A DNA stretch of 64,000 nucleotides, from NCBI RefSeq assembly GCF_000716785.1, contig NZ_JNYY01000022.1:62001-126000 (forward strand), in the 5' to 3' direction. Both the position numbers and the translations under genes were made by a program. This document shows, one piece after another, positions 1 to 8,674 of this stretch; the first letter of the stretch is position 1; each line of letters starts with the position of its first letter. This stretch comes from Amycolatopsis vancoresmycina. Lineage in GTDB: Bacteria; Actinomycetota; Actinomycetes; Mycobacteriales; Pseudonocardiaceae. The notes below the pieces were generated by a model. That model had not been told where the DNA came from. It made no database searches and saw only the letters and a program-made list of their open reading frames with translations.

Positions 1-346
1 CACCAACCCGGACCGCCTGGAGGAGGGCATCACCCGCCGCGCGGCCAACGCGCTGCTGGTGAAGGTCAACCAGATCGGCACCCTGTCCGAGACGCTCGAC
101 GCGATCTCGCTGGCCACGTCGTTCGGCTACAAGTCGATGATGAGCCACCGCTCGGGCGAGACCGAGGACACGTTCATCGCGGACCTGGCGGTCGCCACCG
201 GCGTCGGCCAGATCAAGACCGGTGCCCCGGCCCGCGGCGAGCGGATCGCCAAGTACAACCAGCTGCTGCGCATCGAGGAGACCCTCGGTGACGCCGCCCG
301 GTACGCCGGCGAGCTGGCCTTCCCGCGGTTCACCGCCGAGGCCTGA
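1..346 (+). CDS. eno: Enolase, C-terminal part (cut by window start)
   Basis: The frame is open from base 2 and ends in TGA at 344-346. The visible 114 residues match the enolase C-terminus: the LVKVNQIGT strand that carries the catalytic Lys region, the SHRSGETEDTFIADLAV segment with the conserved Ser-His-Arg-Ser-Gly loop, and the QIKTGAPARGERIAKYNQLLRIEE end helix. Enolase interconverts 2-phosphoglycerate and phosphoenolpyruvate in glycolysis (known for the family). The stop overlaps the start of the next gene, an ftsB-like gene, which is the usual actinobacterial order. The N-terminal three quarters lie outside the window. Confidence 0.97.
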   Translation, partial: TNPDRLEEGITRRAANALLVKVNQIGTLSETLDAISLATSFGYKSMMSHRSGETEDTFIADLAVATGVGQIKTGAPARGERIAKYNQLLRIEETLGDAARYAGELAFPRFTAEA

Positions 347-951
347 TGGCGGACCGGGGGAGGCAGCGCGGCCGCCGCGGCGGTGGCGGCGGGGCGGCGC
401 GGGTCGGTGGACCCGCGCGGACCCGCCGTCCCGAGGCCGGACGGGCGGGGAGCCCGGGATCCCGGTCGCCCCGCACGGACGGCACGGCGGCGGCGCGGCG
501 CCGCACCGGCGACGCGGAGACCACCCGGGCCCGGCTGCGCCGGGGCCTGGCGGCGAAGCGCGCGTCGGGCGCGGCGAAGGTGCTCGGCATGTCCACCACC
601 CGCCGCGCGGCGGTGGTGGCGATCGTGGTGTGCGCGCTGGCGTTCACCATCGCCGTGCCCCTGCGCACGTACCTCTCCCAGCGGACCGAGGTCCGCGAAC
701 AGCAGGCGCAGCAGGCTCAGCTGCAGCAGGAGGTCGCTCAGCTCCAGGGCCGCAAGGCGGAGCTGAGCGACCCGGCGCAGATCGAGGCCGAAGCCCGGCG
801 GCGGCTCCGGTACGTCAAGCCGGGCGAGACGCCCTACATCGTCCAGCTGCCGGAGGACAAGGCGCCGGACGCGGCCGCACCGGCGGGACAGCAGCCTGCC
901 GTGGGCAGCTCCTGGTACGAGAACCTCTGGAACCAGGTCTCGGGCGGCTGA
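346..951 (+). CDS. ftsB: FtsB/DivIC-family septum formation initiator
   Basis: A 201-aa protein whose ATG shares one base with the enolase stop, so it is probably translationally coupled. It has a long basic, disordered Gly/Arg-rich N-terminus (about 1-85), one membrane segment (about 86-105, AVVVAIVVCALAFTIAV), then an extracytoplasmic coiled coil rich in Gln/Leu heptads (about 112-145) and the family-typical end of the coil (RRRLRYVKPGETPYIV). This is the topology of FtsB/DivIC divisome proteins that bridge FtsQ and FtsL. The acidic, Ala-rich tail is non-conserved. The family call is firm. The exact divisome role is inferred from the family and from synteny with eno and DUF501. Confidence 0.9.
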   Translation: MADRGRQRGRRGGGGGAARVGGPARTRRPEAGRAGSPGSRSPRTDGTAAARRRTGDAETTRARLRRGLAAKRASGAAKVLGMSTTRRAAVVAIVVCALAFTIAVPLRTYLSQRTEVREQQAQQAQLQQEVAQLQGRKAELSDPAQIEAEARRRLRYVKPGETPYIVQLPEDKAPDAAAPAGQQPAVGSSWYENLWNQVSGG

Positions 952-975
952 GGGCCACGCTCTAACCTGGACCGC

Positions 976-1485
976 GTGAACAGCACGCAGCAGCACCGGT
1001 TCGAGCCCGTCACCGAAGCCGACCGCGAGATCATCGCGGAGCAGCTCGGACGGCCGCCGCGAGCGCTGCGCGCGATCGCCGCGCGGTGCCCGAGCGGGCA
1101 CCCCGCCGTCGTGCAGACCAGCCCGCGGCTGGAGAACGGCACGCCGTTCCCGACGCTCTACTACCTCACCTGCCCGAAGCTGAACTCGATGATCGGCACC
1201 ATCGAGGCGTCCGGGATCATGAAGGAGATGACCGAGCGGCTCACCACCGATCCCGAGCTCGCCGCGCAGTACCAGCGCACGCACGAGGTGTACCTCGCCG
1301 AGCGCGACGCGATCGAGCCGCTCGGCCACCAGGTCACCGCCGGCGGCATGCCCGGCCGGGTCAAGTGCTTGCACGTGCACGTCGCGCACACCCTCGCCGT
1401 CGGGCCCGGGGTGAATCCGTTCGGTGACGAGACGCTCGCCCTGCTTAAGGCCAACGGGTGGCCCTCGGGAGACTGCGCCGCGTAA
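976..1485 (+). CDS. DUF501 family protein
   Basis: A 169-aa protein starting at GTG 976. The sequence matches the DUF501 family that almost always follows ftsB in actinobacteria. Visible conserved features are the N-terminal EQLGRPPRALRAIAARC segment, the Cys-Pro-x-Gly-His-Pro motif followed by the NGTPFPTLYYLTCP block, and a C-terminal segment rich in His and Cys (VKCLHVHVAHTLA...NPFGDE). The Cys/His clusters could bind metal, but no activity is established that I know of. The gene lies between the divisome gene ftsB and a cell-wall lytic transglycosylase gene, which hints at an envelope or division link (inference). Confidence 0.9.
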   Translation: MNSTQQHRFEPVTEADREIIAEQLGRPPRALRAIAARCPSGHPAVVQTSPRLENGTPFPTLYYLTCPKLNSMIGTIEASGIMKEMTERLTTDPELAAQYQRTHEVYLAERDAIEPLGHQVTAGGMPGRVKCLHVHVAHTLAVGPGVNPFGDETLALLKANGWPSGDCAA

Positions 1486-1528
1486 CGCTCGCGCGTGGTG
1501 AACAGATAACTGGTCTGGGTGAGCGAAA

Positions 1529-1600
1529 ACCCCGATTCGGGTCTTTCGACGGGGTGAAACCTCGCCTCGGGTACGGCAGGCTGTGCCCCGAGGGTGGCGA
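1529..1600 (+). promoter_or_regulatory. Structured 5' leader before the lytic transglycosylase gene
   Basis: The 142-base gap before the start at 1628 can fold into two hairpins. ACCCCG at 1529-1534 pairs with CGGGGT at 1550-1555, and CCTCGGG at 1565-1571 pairs with CCCGAGG at 1587-1593, with TCGCC/GGCGA able to extend the second stem. The ribosome binding site CAGGAGGG (1611-1618) follows. I could not match it to a known riboswitch class by eye. In actinobacteria some cell-wall hydrolase genes are preceded by c-di-AMP (ydaO) riboswitches, but the core motifs of that class are not visible here. Confidence 0.3.
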
Positions 1601-1627
1601 CCGATCCGGCCAGGAGGGCTCTGAGTC

Positions 1628-2800
1628 ATGCGTGTGCGGCGACTGCCAGACGCAGTCGGGAGCTACACCCGGAGGTTCGGGATCCGCCACCGCACCGCAT
1701 ACCCGCTGATCACCGGTATCCTGGCGGTCGTCCCGGCGCTGGTCGCCGGCGGCGGCACCCTCGGCTGGCTCGGCGGGACCGGCGACCACACCCGCGACGC
1801 CGCGCTCGGCCAGGGCTACGACCCCGGCCACGCCGCCATCCAGCAGATCGCCGTCGACGGCACCCTGCCCGGCGCACCCACGCCGCTGCCGCTGCCGGCC
1901 TACGAGCTGCCCGACGGCCCGCTCGGCATCCCGGCCACCGCGCTGGCCGCGTACAAGAACGCCGCCGACATCCTCGGCCGCGAGCAGCCCGCGTGCCACA
2001 TCGACTGGGCCCTGATCGCCAGCATCGGCCGGATCGAGTCCAACCACGCGCGCGGCGGGTACGTCGACGCGGCCGGGACCACGCGCGAGCCGATCCTCGG
2101 CCCGCAGCTCAACGGCCAGGGCGGGTTCGCCGCGATCCCGGACACCGACCAGGGCCTGCTCGACACGGACCCGGTGTGGGACCGCGCGGTCGGGCCGACC
2201 CAGTTCATCCCGGGGACCTGGCGCGCGTACGCCTCCGACGGCAACGGCGACGGCAAGGCCGACCCGAACAACATCTTCGACGCGGCGCTGGCCACCGGCC
2301 GCTACCTCTGCTCCGGCGGGTTCGACCTGGCGAAAGCCGACCAGCTGCGCGGGGCGGTCTACCGGTACAACAACTCCGACACGTACGTGAACACGGTGGT
2401 CCTCTGGGCGGACGCCTACCGCAACGGGATCATGCAGGTGCCGGACAGCACGGTGCCGATCGGCGCACCCAACGCGGCCGCGGCCCCGCCCCTGCCGGCG
2501 GTCCCGCCACCGCCGGTCCCGACGACCACGCCTTCGCCGCCGCCGTCGACGAGCCCTTCGCCGCCGCCGGCCACGTCGGAGCCGCCGACGTGCACCAAGC
2601 CGCCGTCGACGACGCCCACCACGACCACGATCATCAGCACGACGACCACCCCGCCGCCGTCCACCACGGGCACCCCCGAGACCTCCCCGACCTCGCCGGT
2701 GAAGCCGCCGCCCGCCGACCCCACCTGCGGACAGGTGATCACGTCGGTCACGACGACCACCACGACCACGACCGTCGGAACGACGACACCCGCCAGCTAG
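1628..2800 (+). CDS. Membrane-anchored lytic murein transglycosylase
   Basis: A 390-aa protein with RBS CAGGAGGG nine bases before the ATG. It has an N-terminal membrane anchor (about 25-46), a lytic transglycosylase domain of the MltB/SLT-2 type (about 95-265), and a long Pro/Thr/Ser tail (about 280-390) likely to span or bind cell wall. Catalytic Glu137 sits in the GRIESNHARGG motif. The GPTQFIPGTWRAYASDGNGDGKADPNNIFDAALATGRYLC block is the family signature that shapes the glycan groove. The enzyme would cleave the MurNAc-GlcNAc bond of peptidoglycan, giving 1,6-anhydro ends. It lies between DUF501 and ppx in the conserved division block, consistent with a growth or septation role. Confidence 0.92.
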   Translation: MRVRRLPDAVGSYTRRFGIRHRTAYPLITGILAVVPALVAGGGTLGWLGGTGDHTRDAALGQGYDPGHAAIQQIAVDGTLPGAPTPLPLPAYELPDGPLGIPATALAAYKNAADILGREQPACHIDWALIASIGRIESNHARGGYVDAAGTTREPILGPQLNGQGGFAAIPDTDQGLLDTDPVWDRAVGPTQFIPGTWRAYASDGNGDGKADPNNIFDAALATGRYLCSGGFDLAKADQLRGAVYRYNNSDTYVNTVVLWADAYRNGIMQVPDSTVPIGAPNAAAAPPLPAVPPPPVPTTTPSPPPSTSPSPPPATSEPPTCTKPPSTTPTTTTIISTTTTPPPSTTGTPETSPTSPVKPPPADPTCGQVITSVTTTTTTTTVGTTTPAS

Positions 2801-2809
2801 GGTGGCGGC

Positions 2810-3763
2810 ATGCCTCGTGTTGCCGCGATCGACTGTGGGACCAACTCCATCCGCCTGCTCGTCGCCGAGCTGACGCCGCGTCACGACGGCACGGTCGACC
2901 TGCGCGACCTGCACCGCGAGATGCGGATCGTCCGGCTCGGCCAGGGCGTCGACGCCACCGGGCAGCTGGCGCCCGAAGCCATCGAACGCACGCGGGCCGC
3001 GCTGGCCGACTACACGATCGCCGCCCGGCGCAAGGGCGTCGAGAAGGTGCGCATGGTCGCCACCTCCGCCACCCGCGACGCCAAGAACCGCGACGAGTTC
3101 TTCCGCATGACGCGCGAAACCCTCGGCGTCGAGGCCGAAGTGATCAGCGGCGACGAAGAGGCGCGGCTGTCCTTCACCGGCGCGGTCGGGGAGCAGGACC
3201 CGGACGACGGCCCGTTCGTCGTGGTCGACGTCGGCGGCGGCTCGACCGAGCTGGTCCTCGGCACCTGGGACGGACGGCAGGCCGAGGTGCTCGCGGCGAA
3301 GTCCGTCGACATCGGCTGCGTCCGCATCACCGAGCGCGCGCTCAAGAGCGACCCGCCGACCGCGGACGAGATCGCGGCGGCCCGCGACCTGGCCGGCAAG
3401 GTGCTCACCGAGGCGTTCGACGTCGTCGACGTCGCCCGCGCGAAGACGTGGGTGGGCGTCGCGGGCACGGTGACGACGCTGTCGGCGATCGCGCTGGGCC
3501 TGCCGGAGTACGACAGCGACCGCGTGCACCTGTCCACATTGACCCCGGCGGACATCGACCGCCTGGCGACCGACCTGCTGCAGAGCGACCACGCCACCCG
3601 CGCGGCCAACCCGGTGATCCACCCGGGCCGCGTGGACGTGATCGGCGGCGGCGCGGTAGTGGTCCAGACCCTCGCGGAGCAGCTCGCGGCCCGCGGCGGC
3701 CCGACGGAACTGGTGGTCAGCGAACACGACATCCTCGACGGCATCGCCCTCTCCCTCGCCTGA
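2810..3763 (+). CDS. ppx: Ppx/GppA-family exopolyphosphatase
   Basis: A 317-aa protein of the ASKHA fold. It shows the phosphate-1 motif near the N-terminus (AAIDCGTNSIRLLV), the VDVGGGSTELVLG phosphate-2 motif, and the GVAGTVTTLSAI block. Family members hydrolyse terminal phosphates of polyphosphate or the 5' phosphate of pppGpp. At about 317 aa this is the short, two-domain actinobacterial form without the HD domain. It starts ten bases after the transglycosylase gene and is probably co-transcribed with it. A hairpin terminator follows at 3774-3799. Confidence 0.93.
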   Translation: MPRVAAIDCGTNSIRLLVAELTPRHDGTVDLRDLHREMRIVRLGQGVDATGQLAPEAIERTRAALADYTIAARRKGVEKVRMVATSATRDAKNRDEFFRMTRETLGVEAEVISGDEEARLSFTGAVGEQDPDDGPFVVVDVGGGSTELVLGTWDGRQAEVLAAKSVDIGCVRITERALKSDPPTADEIAAARDLAGKVLTEAFDVVDVARAKTWVGVAGTVTTLSAIALGLPEYDSDRVHLSTLTPADIDRLATDLLQSDHATRAANPVIHPGRVDVIGGGAVVVQTLAEQLAARGGPTELVVSEHDILDGIALSLA

Positions 3764-3773
3764 CCCCCCAACC

Positions 3774-3799
3774 GAGCCCGGAACCCGCGTTCCGGGTTC
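3774..3799 (+). terminator. Hairpin after ppx
   Basis: CCCGGAAC (3777-3784) and GTTCCGGG (3789-3796) are perfect inverted repeats around a four-base loop. The stem extends three more pairs, one of them G-T. There is no T-run, as is common in high-GC actinomycetes. Just downstream, CGGGTTC(A/G)GTCACGC occurs twice (near 3793 and 3813), so the site may also belong to a dispersed repeat family. Confidence 0.6.
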
Positions 3800-4075
3800 A
3801 GTCACGCGAGTGTCGGGTTCGGTCACGCTTGCTTGGCTGACCGACCGTTCGGCCGCCCCAAAGGGCTTGTGCCGCAACGGAACCCTGGGTGAGCGGGCGA
3901 TGACCTGCTGTCCGCGCTGGGCCGTCCGGAGCATCCGGTTTGCTACCTTGGTTGTGCTCCAACCAGGTGGTCCCGACGACCGTCACACATTTGCAACACC
4001 GCAGTCCTGTGATCAGCTTCACCGCCCCCGATAGCGTGCGTCTCACCTTTCGGGCAGACGGAGATGGAGGGGATC

Positions 4076-5701
4076 ATGCGTCCTTCGCGCAGGCTCTGGG
4101 GACCCACGGTGGTGATGACCTCGCTGGCGCTCGCGCTCACCGCGTGCGGCGGCGGTTCGGGCAGCTCCACGGGCGCCGGCGGGACGGATCCGGACGGCAC
4201 CGTCAGCGTCTACGGCACCGAACCGCAGAACGCGCTGGTCCCGAGCAACATCAACGACCTCGGCGGCACCAAGGCGATCCAGCCGATGTTCGCCACGCTC
4301 GTCGGCTTCAAGGGCGCGGACGCGCAGCCCTTCAACCTGATGGCGGACTCGATCACCACGACCGACTCCAAGGTCTACGACATCAAGATCAAGCAGGGCT
4401 GGAAGTTCCACGACGGCACCGAGGTGAAGGCGCACAACTTCATCGACGCCTGGAACTACGGCGCCTACGGGCCGAACGGCCAGCTCAACACCGACTTCTA
4501 CTCGAACATCCAGGGCTACGCCGACGTCCACCCCGAGGACAAGAACGCCAAGCCGACCACGGACAAGATGTCCGGGCTGGTCGCGAAGGGCGACTACGAG
4601 TTCCAGGTGACGCTCACCGCGCCGTTCTCCGTCTTCGACATCAAGGTCGGCTACCAGGCCTTCGCGCCGCTGCCCGACTCGTTCTTCAAGGACCCCAAGG
4701 GCTTCGAGCAGCACCCGATCGGCAACGGGCCGCTGAAGTTCGTCTCGCGGACGCCCAACCAGGACATCAAGCTCACCCGCTTCGACGACTACAAGGGTGA
4801 CGACAAGGTCAAGTTCAAGAACCTCGACATCAAGATCTACTCCAGCCAGGAGACCGCCTACCAGGACCTGCTGAGCGGGCGGCTCGACTTCATGGAGGCG
4901 CTGCCGCCGTCGGCCGTCGCGGGCGGCAAGTACAAGAACGACCTCGGCGACCGGCTGGTCACCGGCCACCTGCTCGGGATCAGCACCATCAACATCCCGT
5001 ACTACGTGCCCGGCTACAACAACCTCGAGCTGCGCAAGGCCATCTCGATGGCGATCGACCGCGCGCAGATCACCAAGACCGTCATGAACGACACCTACGT
5101 GCCGGCCGACGGCTACATCTCGCAGGGCATCCCGGGCGCGCGGCCCGGTGTCTGCCAGTTCTGCAAGTACGACCCGGCGGCGGCGAAGGCGGCGTTCCAG
5201 AAGTCCGGCTTCCAGGGCAAGCTGACCATCGCGTCCAACGCGGACGGCGGCCGCAAGGAACCGCTCGTCGCGGCGTGCAACAGCATCAAGAACACCCTCG
5301 GCGTCGAGTGCGACTTCGTGCCCGCGACCGACTTCGGGCAGTGGCGCAGCATCGTCACCGGCCACAAGCTGACCGGCATGGGCCGGTCGGACTGGTCGGC
5401 GGACTACCCGTCCATCGAGGACTTCCTCAACCCGATCTTCAAGACCGGCGGGTCCTCGAACGACTCGACGTACTCGAACCCGAAGGTCGACGCGGCCCTC
5501 GCCCAGGCGGACGCCACCGCCAACAAGGACGCCGCGGTCAAGCTGTACCAGCAGGCCGAGGACCTGATCGCGCAGGACCTGCCGACGATCCCGGTGTGGG
5601 ACGAGAAGGGCGTCGCGGCGAAGTCGAAGAACCTCAAGTCGGCGGCCCTGGACTTCCGCCGCATGCCGGACTACCCGTCCATCGAGGTCCTGAAGAAGTA
5701 G
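4076..5701 (+). CDS. Oligopeptide ABC transporter, substrate-binding lipoprotein (SBP family 5)
   Basis: A 541-aa protein. The ATG at 4076 is preferred over 4064 because GGAGG (4066-4070) stands five bases before it. The signal peptide ends in a lipobox (ALTAC), so the mature protein starts with a lipidated Cys and sits outside the membrane. The body matches family-5 solute-binding proteins: the WKFHDGTEVKAHNFIDAWNY block, two lobes, and a C-terminal YPSIEDFLNPIF region. It should deliver peptides to the permeases encoded downstream. It is separated from them by 96 bases holding a long inverted repeat (5724-5775), which may give the binding protein more transcript than the membrane parts (inference). 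Confidence 0.93.
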   Translation: MRPSRRLWGPTVVMTSLALALTACGGGSGSSTGAGGTDPDGTVSVYGTEPQNALVPSNINDLGGTKAIQPMFATLVGFKGADAQPFNLMADSITTTDSKVYDIKIKQGWKFHDGTEVKAHNFIDAWNYGAYGPNGQLNTDFYSNIQGYADVHPEDKNAKPTTDKMSGLVAKGDYEFQVTLTAPFSVFDIKVGYQAFAPLPDSFFKDPKGFEQHPIGNGPLKFVSRTPNQDIKLTRFDDYKGDDKVKFKNLDIKIYSSQETAYQDLLSGRLDFMEALPPSAVAGGKYKNDLGDRLVTGHLLGISTINIPYYVPGYNNLELRKAISMAIDRAQITKTVMNDTYVPADGYISQGIPGARPGVCQFCKYDPAAAKAAFQKSGFQGKLTIASNADGGRKEPLVAACNSIKNTLGVECDFVPATDFGQWRSIVTGHKLTGMGRSDWSADYPSIEDFLNPIFKTGGSSNDSTYSNPKVDAALAQADATANKDAAVKLYQQAEDLIAQDLPTIPVWDEKGVAAKSKNLKSAALDFRRMPDYPSIEVLKK

Positions 5702-5723
5702 CAGCTGCGGCTCCCACCACCAC

Positions 5724-5775
5724 GCCGTCGTGAGTGGTAAGGCGGGTTCTAACCCTCCTTACCACTCACGACGGC
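5724..5775. repeat. 19-bp perfect inverted repeat between binding-protein and permease genes
   Basis: The left arm at 5724-5742 (starting GCCGTCGTGAGTGG) and the right arm at 5757-5775 (ending CCACTCACGACGGC) are exact reverse complements. The 14-base loop holds a nested GGGTT/AACCC pair. The element could act as a processing or attenuation hairpin like REP elements in other binding-protein operons, or be a dispersed palindromic repeat. No coding frame is apparent. Confidence 0.75.
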
Positions 5776-5797
5776 CGGCGCGCACTAGGAACTCGTC

Positions 5798-6727
5798 ATG
5801 ATCCGCTATGTCCTGCGACGGCTGCTCCAGCTGATCCCGGTCTTCTTCGGCACCACGTTCCTCATCTACGTCCTGGTCTGGGCCGTGCCCGGCGACCCGT
5901 TCTCCGGCAAGTGCGGCCAGGTCGCCTGCCCACCGGCCTACATCGCGCAGATGACCGAGAAGTTCCACCTCGACGACAACCTCTTCGTCCAGTACTTCAA
6001 GTACCTCGGGAGCCTCTTCACCGGCGACTGGGGCGAAACCTTCAACGGCACGTCCGTCGGCGAGCTGATCGCCACGTCCTACCCGATCACGCTGCGCCTG
6101 GCCGTGATCGCGGTGGCCATCGAAGCGGTCATCGGGCTCACGGCCGGGGTGCTGACCGGCCTGCGCGGCAAGGGTTTCCTCGACAACCTCGTGCTCGTCT
6201 CGACCACGTTCCTGATCTCGCTGCCGGTGTTCGTCACCGCGATCGTGCTGCAGCTCGCCCTGGGCAGCAACGGCCTCGGCTGGATCGAGGCGAGCGTGTC
6301 CGACAACCCGAGCGTAGGCGAGCTCATCGTGCCGGGCATCGCGCTCGGCAGTCTCTCGATGGCGTACGTGGCCCGGCTGGCGAGGACGAGCATCGCCGAA
6401 AACCGCCGTGCCGACTACGTCCGGACGGCGATCGCGAAGGGCCAGCCGCAGAGCCGGGTCGTGCTCGTCCACCTGCTCCGCAACTCCGTCATCCCGGTGC
6501 TCACCTTCCTGGGTACCGACCTGGGCGCGCTGATGGGCGGCGCGATCGTCACCGAAGGCGTGTTCAACATCAACGGCTTGGGCGGGCTCATCTTCCGCGG
6601 CATCCAGAACCGGGAGAGCGCGACGGTCGTCGGCGTGGTCGTCCTGCTGGTGCTGGTGTACCTGCTGATGAGCCTGGTCGTCGACCTGCTCTACGCCGTT
6701 CTCGACCCGAGGATCCGCTATGACTGA
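5798..6727 (+). CDS. Peptide ABC transporter permease (DppB/OppB type)
   Basis: A 309-aa integral membrane protein with an N-terminal MIRYVLRRLLQLIPVFFGTTFLIYVL segment typical of DppB/OppB permeases, six membrane helices, and the EAA coupling loop (about RRADYVRTAIAKGQPQSRVVLVHLLRNS) that docks on the ATPases. A short extracellular loop carries two Cys residues (SGKCGQVACPP). It forms the channel with the next gene product, whose start overlaps this gene by eight bases. Confidence 0.93.
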   Translation: MIRYVLRRLLQLIPVFFGTTFLIYVLVWAVPGDPFSGKCGQVACPPAYIAQMTEKFHLDDNLFVQYFKYLGSLFTGDWGETFNGTSVGELIATSYPITLRLAVIAVAIEAVIGLTAGVLTGLRGKGFLDNLVLVSTTFLISLPVFVTAIVLQLALGSNGLGWIEASVSDNPSVGELIVPGIALGSLSMAYVARLARTSIAENRRADYVRTAIAKGQPQSRVVLVHLLRNSVIPVLTFLGTDLGALMGGAIVTEGVFNINGLGGLIFRGIQNRESATVVGVVVLLVLVYLLMSLVVDLLYAVLDPRIRYD

Positions 6728-7673
6728 CCCGAACCTGGTGGGCGGCGGCGGGGCCGACGCGGCCGAGCTGTCCCGCATCGACGACTCCGCCGCCGGCCCG
6801 CAGAAACCCCGCAGCCTGTGGAGCGACGCCTGGCGGCAGCTGCGGCGCAAGCCCGCGGTGATCGCCTCGGCGGTGATCATCCTGTTCATCGTGGTGATCG
6901 CGATCGCGCCCGGCCTGTTCAGCTCGCGTGACGCGGGCTTCAGCGACCTCGCGCACGCGAACGAGGGGCCGTCGGCGGACGCCTGGTTCGGCTACGACAA
7001 CCAGGGCCAGGACGTCTACGCCCGCACCATCTACGGCGCCCGCGCGTCGCTGCTGGTCGGGGTGTTCTCGACGCTGCTGACCGTCCTGTTCGGCTCGCTG
7101 GTCGGCATCCTCGCCGGGTACTACGGCCGGATCGTCGACAGCCTGCTGTCGCGGTTCGGCGACATCTTCGCCGGCCTGCCGTTCGTGCTCGGCGCGATCG
7201 TCATCCTGACGACGTTCAACGCACCCGGCACGAACCCCGGCGCGGTCACCATCATCGTGCAGGTGGTCTGCTCGATCGCGGTGCTGAGCTGGCCGGTCGC
7301 GATGCGCATCATGCGCTCGGCGACGCTGGTCGCCAAGCAGCTCGACTACGTCAAGGCCGCGCGCGGCCTCGGCGCGAGCACCCCGCGGATCATCTTCCGG
7401 CACCTGCTGCCGAACACGATCGCGCCGGTGCTGGTGTACGGCACCATCGCGCTCGGCGCGTTCATCGGCGCCGAGGCGACGCTCGCCTACCTGGGCATCG
7501 GCGTGCGCGCGCCGGTGATCTCGTGGGGCGTGCTGATCGCGGACTCGCGGGACTACTTCCGGAACGACCCGCACATGCTGCTGTTCCCCGGCGCCTTCGT
7601 CACCCTGACCGTGCTGGCCTTCGTGATGCTGGGCGACGGCATCCGCGACGCGCTCGATCCGAAGTCGAGGTAG
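6720..7673 (+). CDS. Peptide ABC transporter permease (DppC/OppC type)
   Basis: A 317-aa membrane protein overlapping the previous gene by eight bases. A cytoplasmic N-terminus (about 1-45) precedes the first helix (AVIASAVIILFIVVIAIAP), as in DppC/OppC. The YDNQGQDVYARTIYGARASLLVG motif and the coupling loop (KQLDYVKAARGLGASTPRIIFRHLLPN) are clear. It pairs with the DppB-like permease and the two ATPases downstream. Confidence 0.93.
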   Translation: MTDPNLVGGGGADAAELSRIDDSAAGPQKPRSLWSDAWRQLRRKPAVIASAVIILFIVVIAIAPGLFSSRDAGFSDLAHANEGPSADAWFGYDNQGQDVYARTIYGARASLLVGVFSTLLTVLFGSLVGILAGYYGRIVDSLLSRFGDIFAGLPFVLGAIVILTTFNAPGTNPGAVTIIVQVVCSIAVLSWPVAMRIMRSATLVAKQLDYVKAARGLGASTPRIIFRHLLPNTIAPVLVYGTIALGAFIGAEATLAYLGIGVRAPVISWGVLIADSRDYFRNDPHMLLFPGAFVTLTVLAFVMLGDGIRDALDPKSR

Positions 7674-7678
7674 CTCCC

Positions 7679-8674
7679 TTGTCCGACAACGAACTTCTCC
7701 TCGAGGTCGAGGACGTGCACGTCGAGTTCCGGACGTCCGACGGCGTGGCGAACGTGCTCAACGGCGTCAGCTACTCCGTGCACGCGGGCGAAACCCTGGC
7801 CGTGCTCGGCGAATCGGGCTCCGGCAAGAGCGTCACGGCCCAGACCGTGATGGGCATCCTCGACATGCCGCCCGGCGTGATCACCGCCGGCGCCGTGCGC
7901 TGGCGCGGCGAGGACCTGCTGACGGCGTCCGCCGAACGCCGCCGCGAGGTGCGCGGCAGCGAGATCGCGATGATCTTCCAGGACGCGCTCTCCGCGCTGA
8001 ACCCGGTGTTCACCGTGGGGTTCCAGATCGAGGAGCAGCTGCGCGTCCGGCTCGGTATGTCCAAAAAGGACGCCCGGAAGCGGGCGATCGAACTCCTGGA
8101 CACCGTGCGGATCCCGGCTGCCGAGCGCCGGATCAAGGACTACCCGCACCAGTTCTCCGGCGGCATGCGCCAGCGCGCGATGATCGCGATGTCGCTGGCG
8201 CTCGACCCGGACCTGCTCATCGCCGACGAGCCAACCACCGCCCTCGACGTCACCGTGCAGGCCCAGATCATGGACCTGCTGCACGAGATCCAGGCCGAAC
8301 GCAAGATGGGCCTGGTCCTCATCACGCACGACCTGGGCGTGGTCGCCGAGGTCGCGGACCGGATCGCGGTGATGTACGCGGGCCGGATCGTCGAGCAGGC
8401 CGACGCCGTCGAGCTGTTCCGCGCGCCGGCCCACCCGTACACCGCCGCGCTGATGGACTCCCTGCCCCGGCTCGACCTCAAAGGACAGACGCTGGAAACC
8501 ATCAAGGGCCTGCCGCCCAGCCTGCTGCACATCCCGCCGGGCTGCCCGTTCCACCCGCGGTGCAAACGGGCCGAAGCCCGCTGTTCGGAAGAGGTCCCGC
8601 CGCAGCACGCCATCGGCTTCGGCCGCACGAGCGCGTGCCACTTCGCCGAAGAGGTGGTGAGTTCACGTGCCTGA
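7679..8674 (+). CDS. Peptide ABC transporter ATPase (DppD/OppD type)
   Basis: A 331-aa protein. The start is TTG 7679, with GAGG at 7667-7670 as ribosome binding site; the frame is open further upstream but only inside the permease gene. It shows Walker A (GESGSGKSV), Q-loop, signature (QFSGGMRQRAMIA), Walker B (LLIADEPTTALD) and H-loop (ITHDLG). The C-terminal oligopeptide/dipeptide extension has the GCPFHPRCKRAEARC motif, whose cysteines bind an iron-sulfur cluster in some homologues. It overlaps the next ATPase gene by eight bases. Confidence 0.93.
   Translation: MSDNELLLEVEDVHVEFRTSDGVANVLNGVSYSVHAGETLAVLGESGSGKSVTAQTVMGILDMPPGVITAGAVRWRGEDLLTASAERRREVRGSEIAMIFQDALSALNPVFTVGFQIEEQLRVRLGMSKKDARKRAIELLDTVRIPAAERRIKDYPHQFSGGMRQRAMIAMSLALDPDLLIADEPTTALDVTVQAQIMDLLHEIQAERKMGLVLITHDLGVVAEVADRIAVMYAGRIVEQADAVELFRAPAHPYTAALMDSLPRLDLKGQTLETIKGLPPSLLHIPPGCPFHPRCKRAEARCSEEVPPQHAIGFGRTSACHFAEEVVSSRA

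Noticed and set aside
2480..2800. Pro/Thr-rich repeats considered as a possible tandem repeat or CRISPR-like element
   Set aside because: They are the low-complexity coding tail of the transglycosylase; no regular repeat-spacer structure. No CRISPR array was seen anywhere in the window.
1445..3934. 829-codon minus-strand frame over the transglycosylase and ppx genes
   Set aside because: Low-complexity Arg/Gly runs and full overlap with two conserved genes mark it as a shadow.
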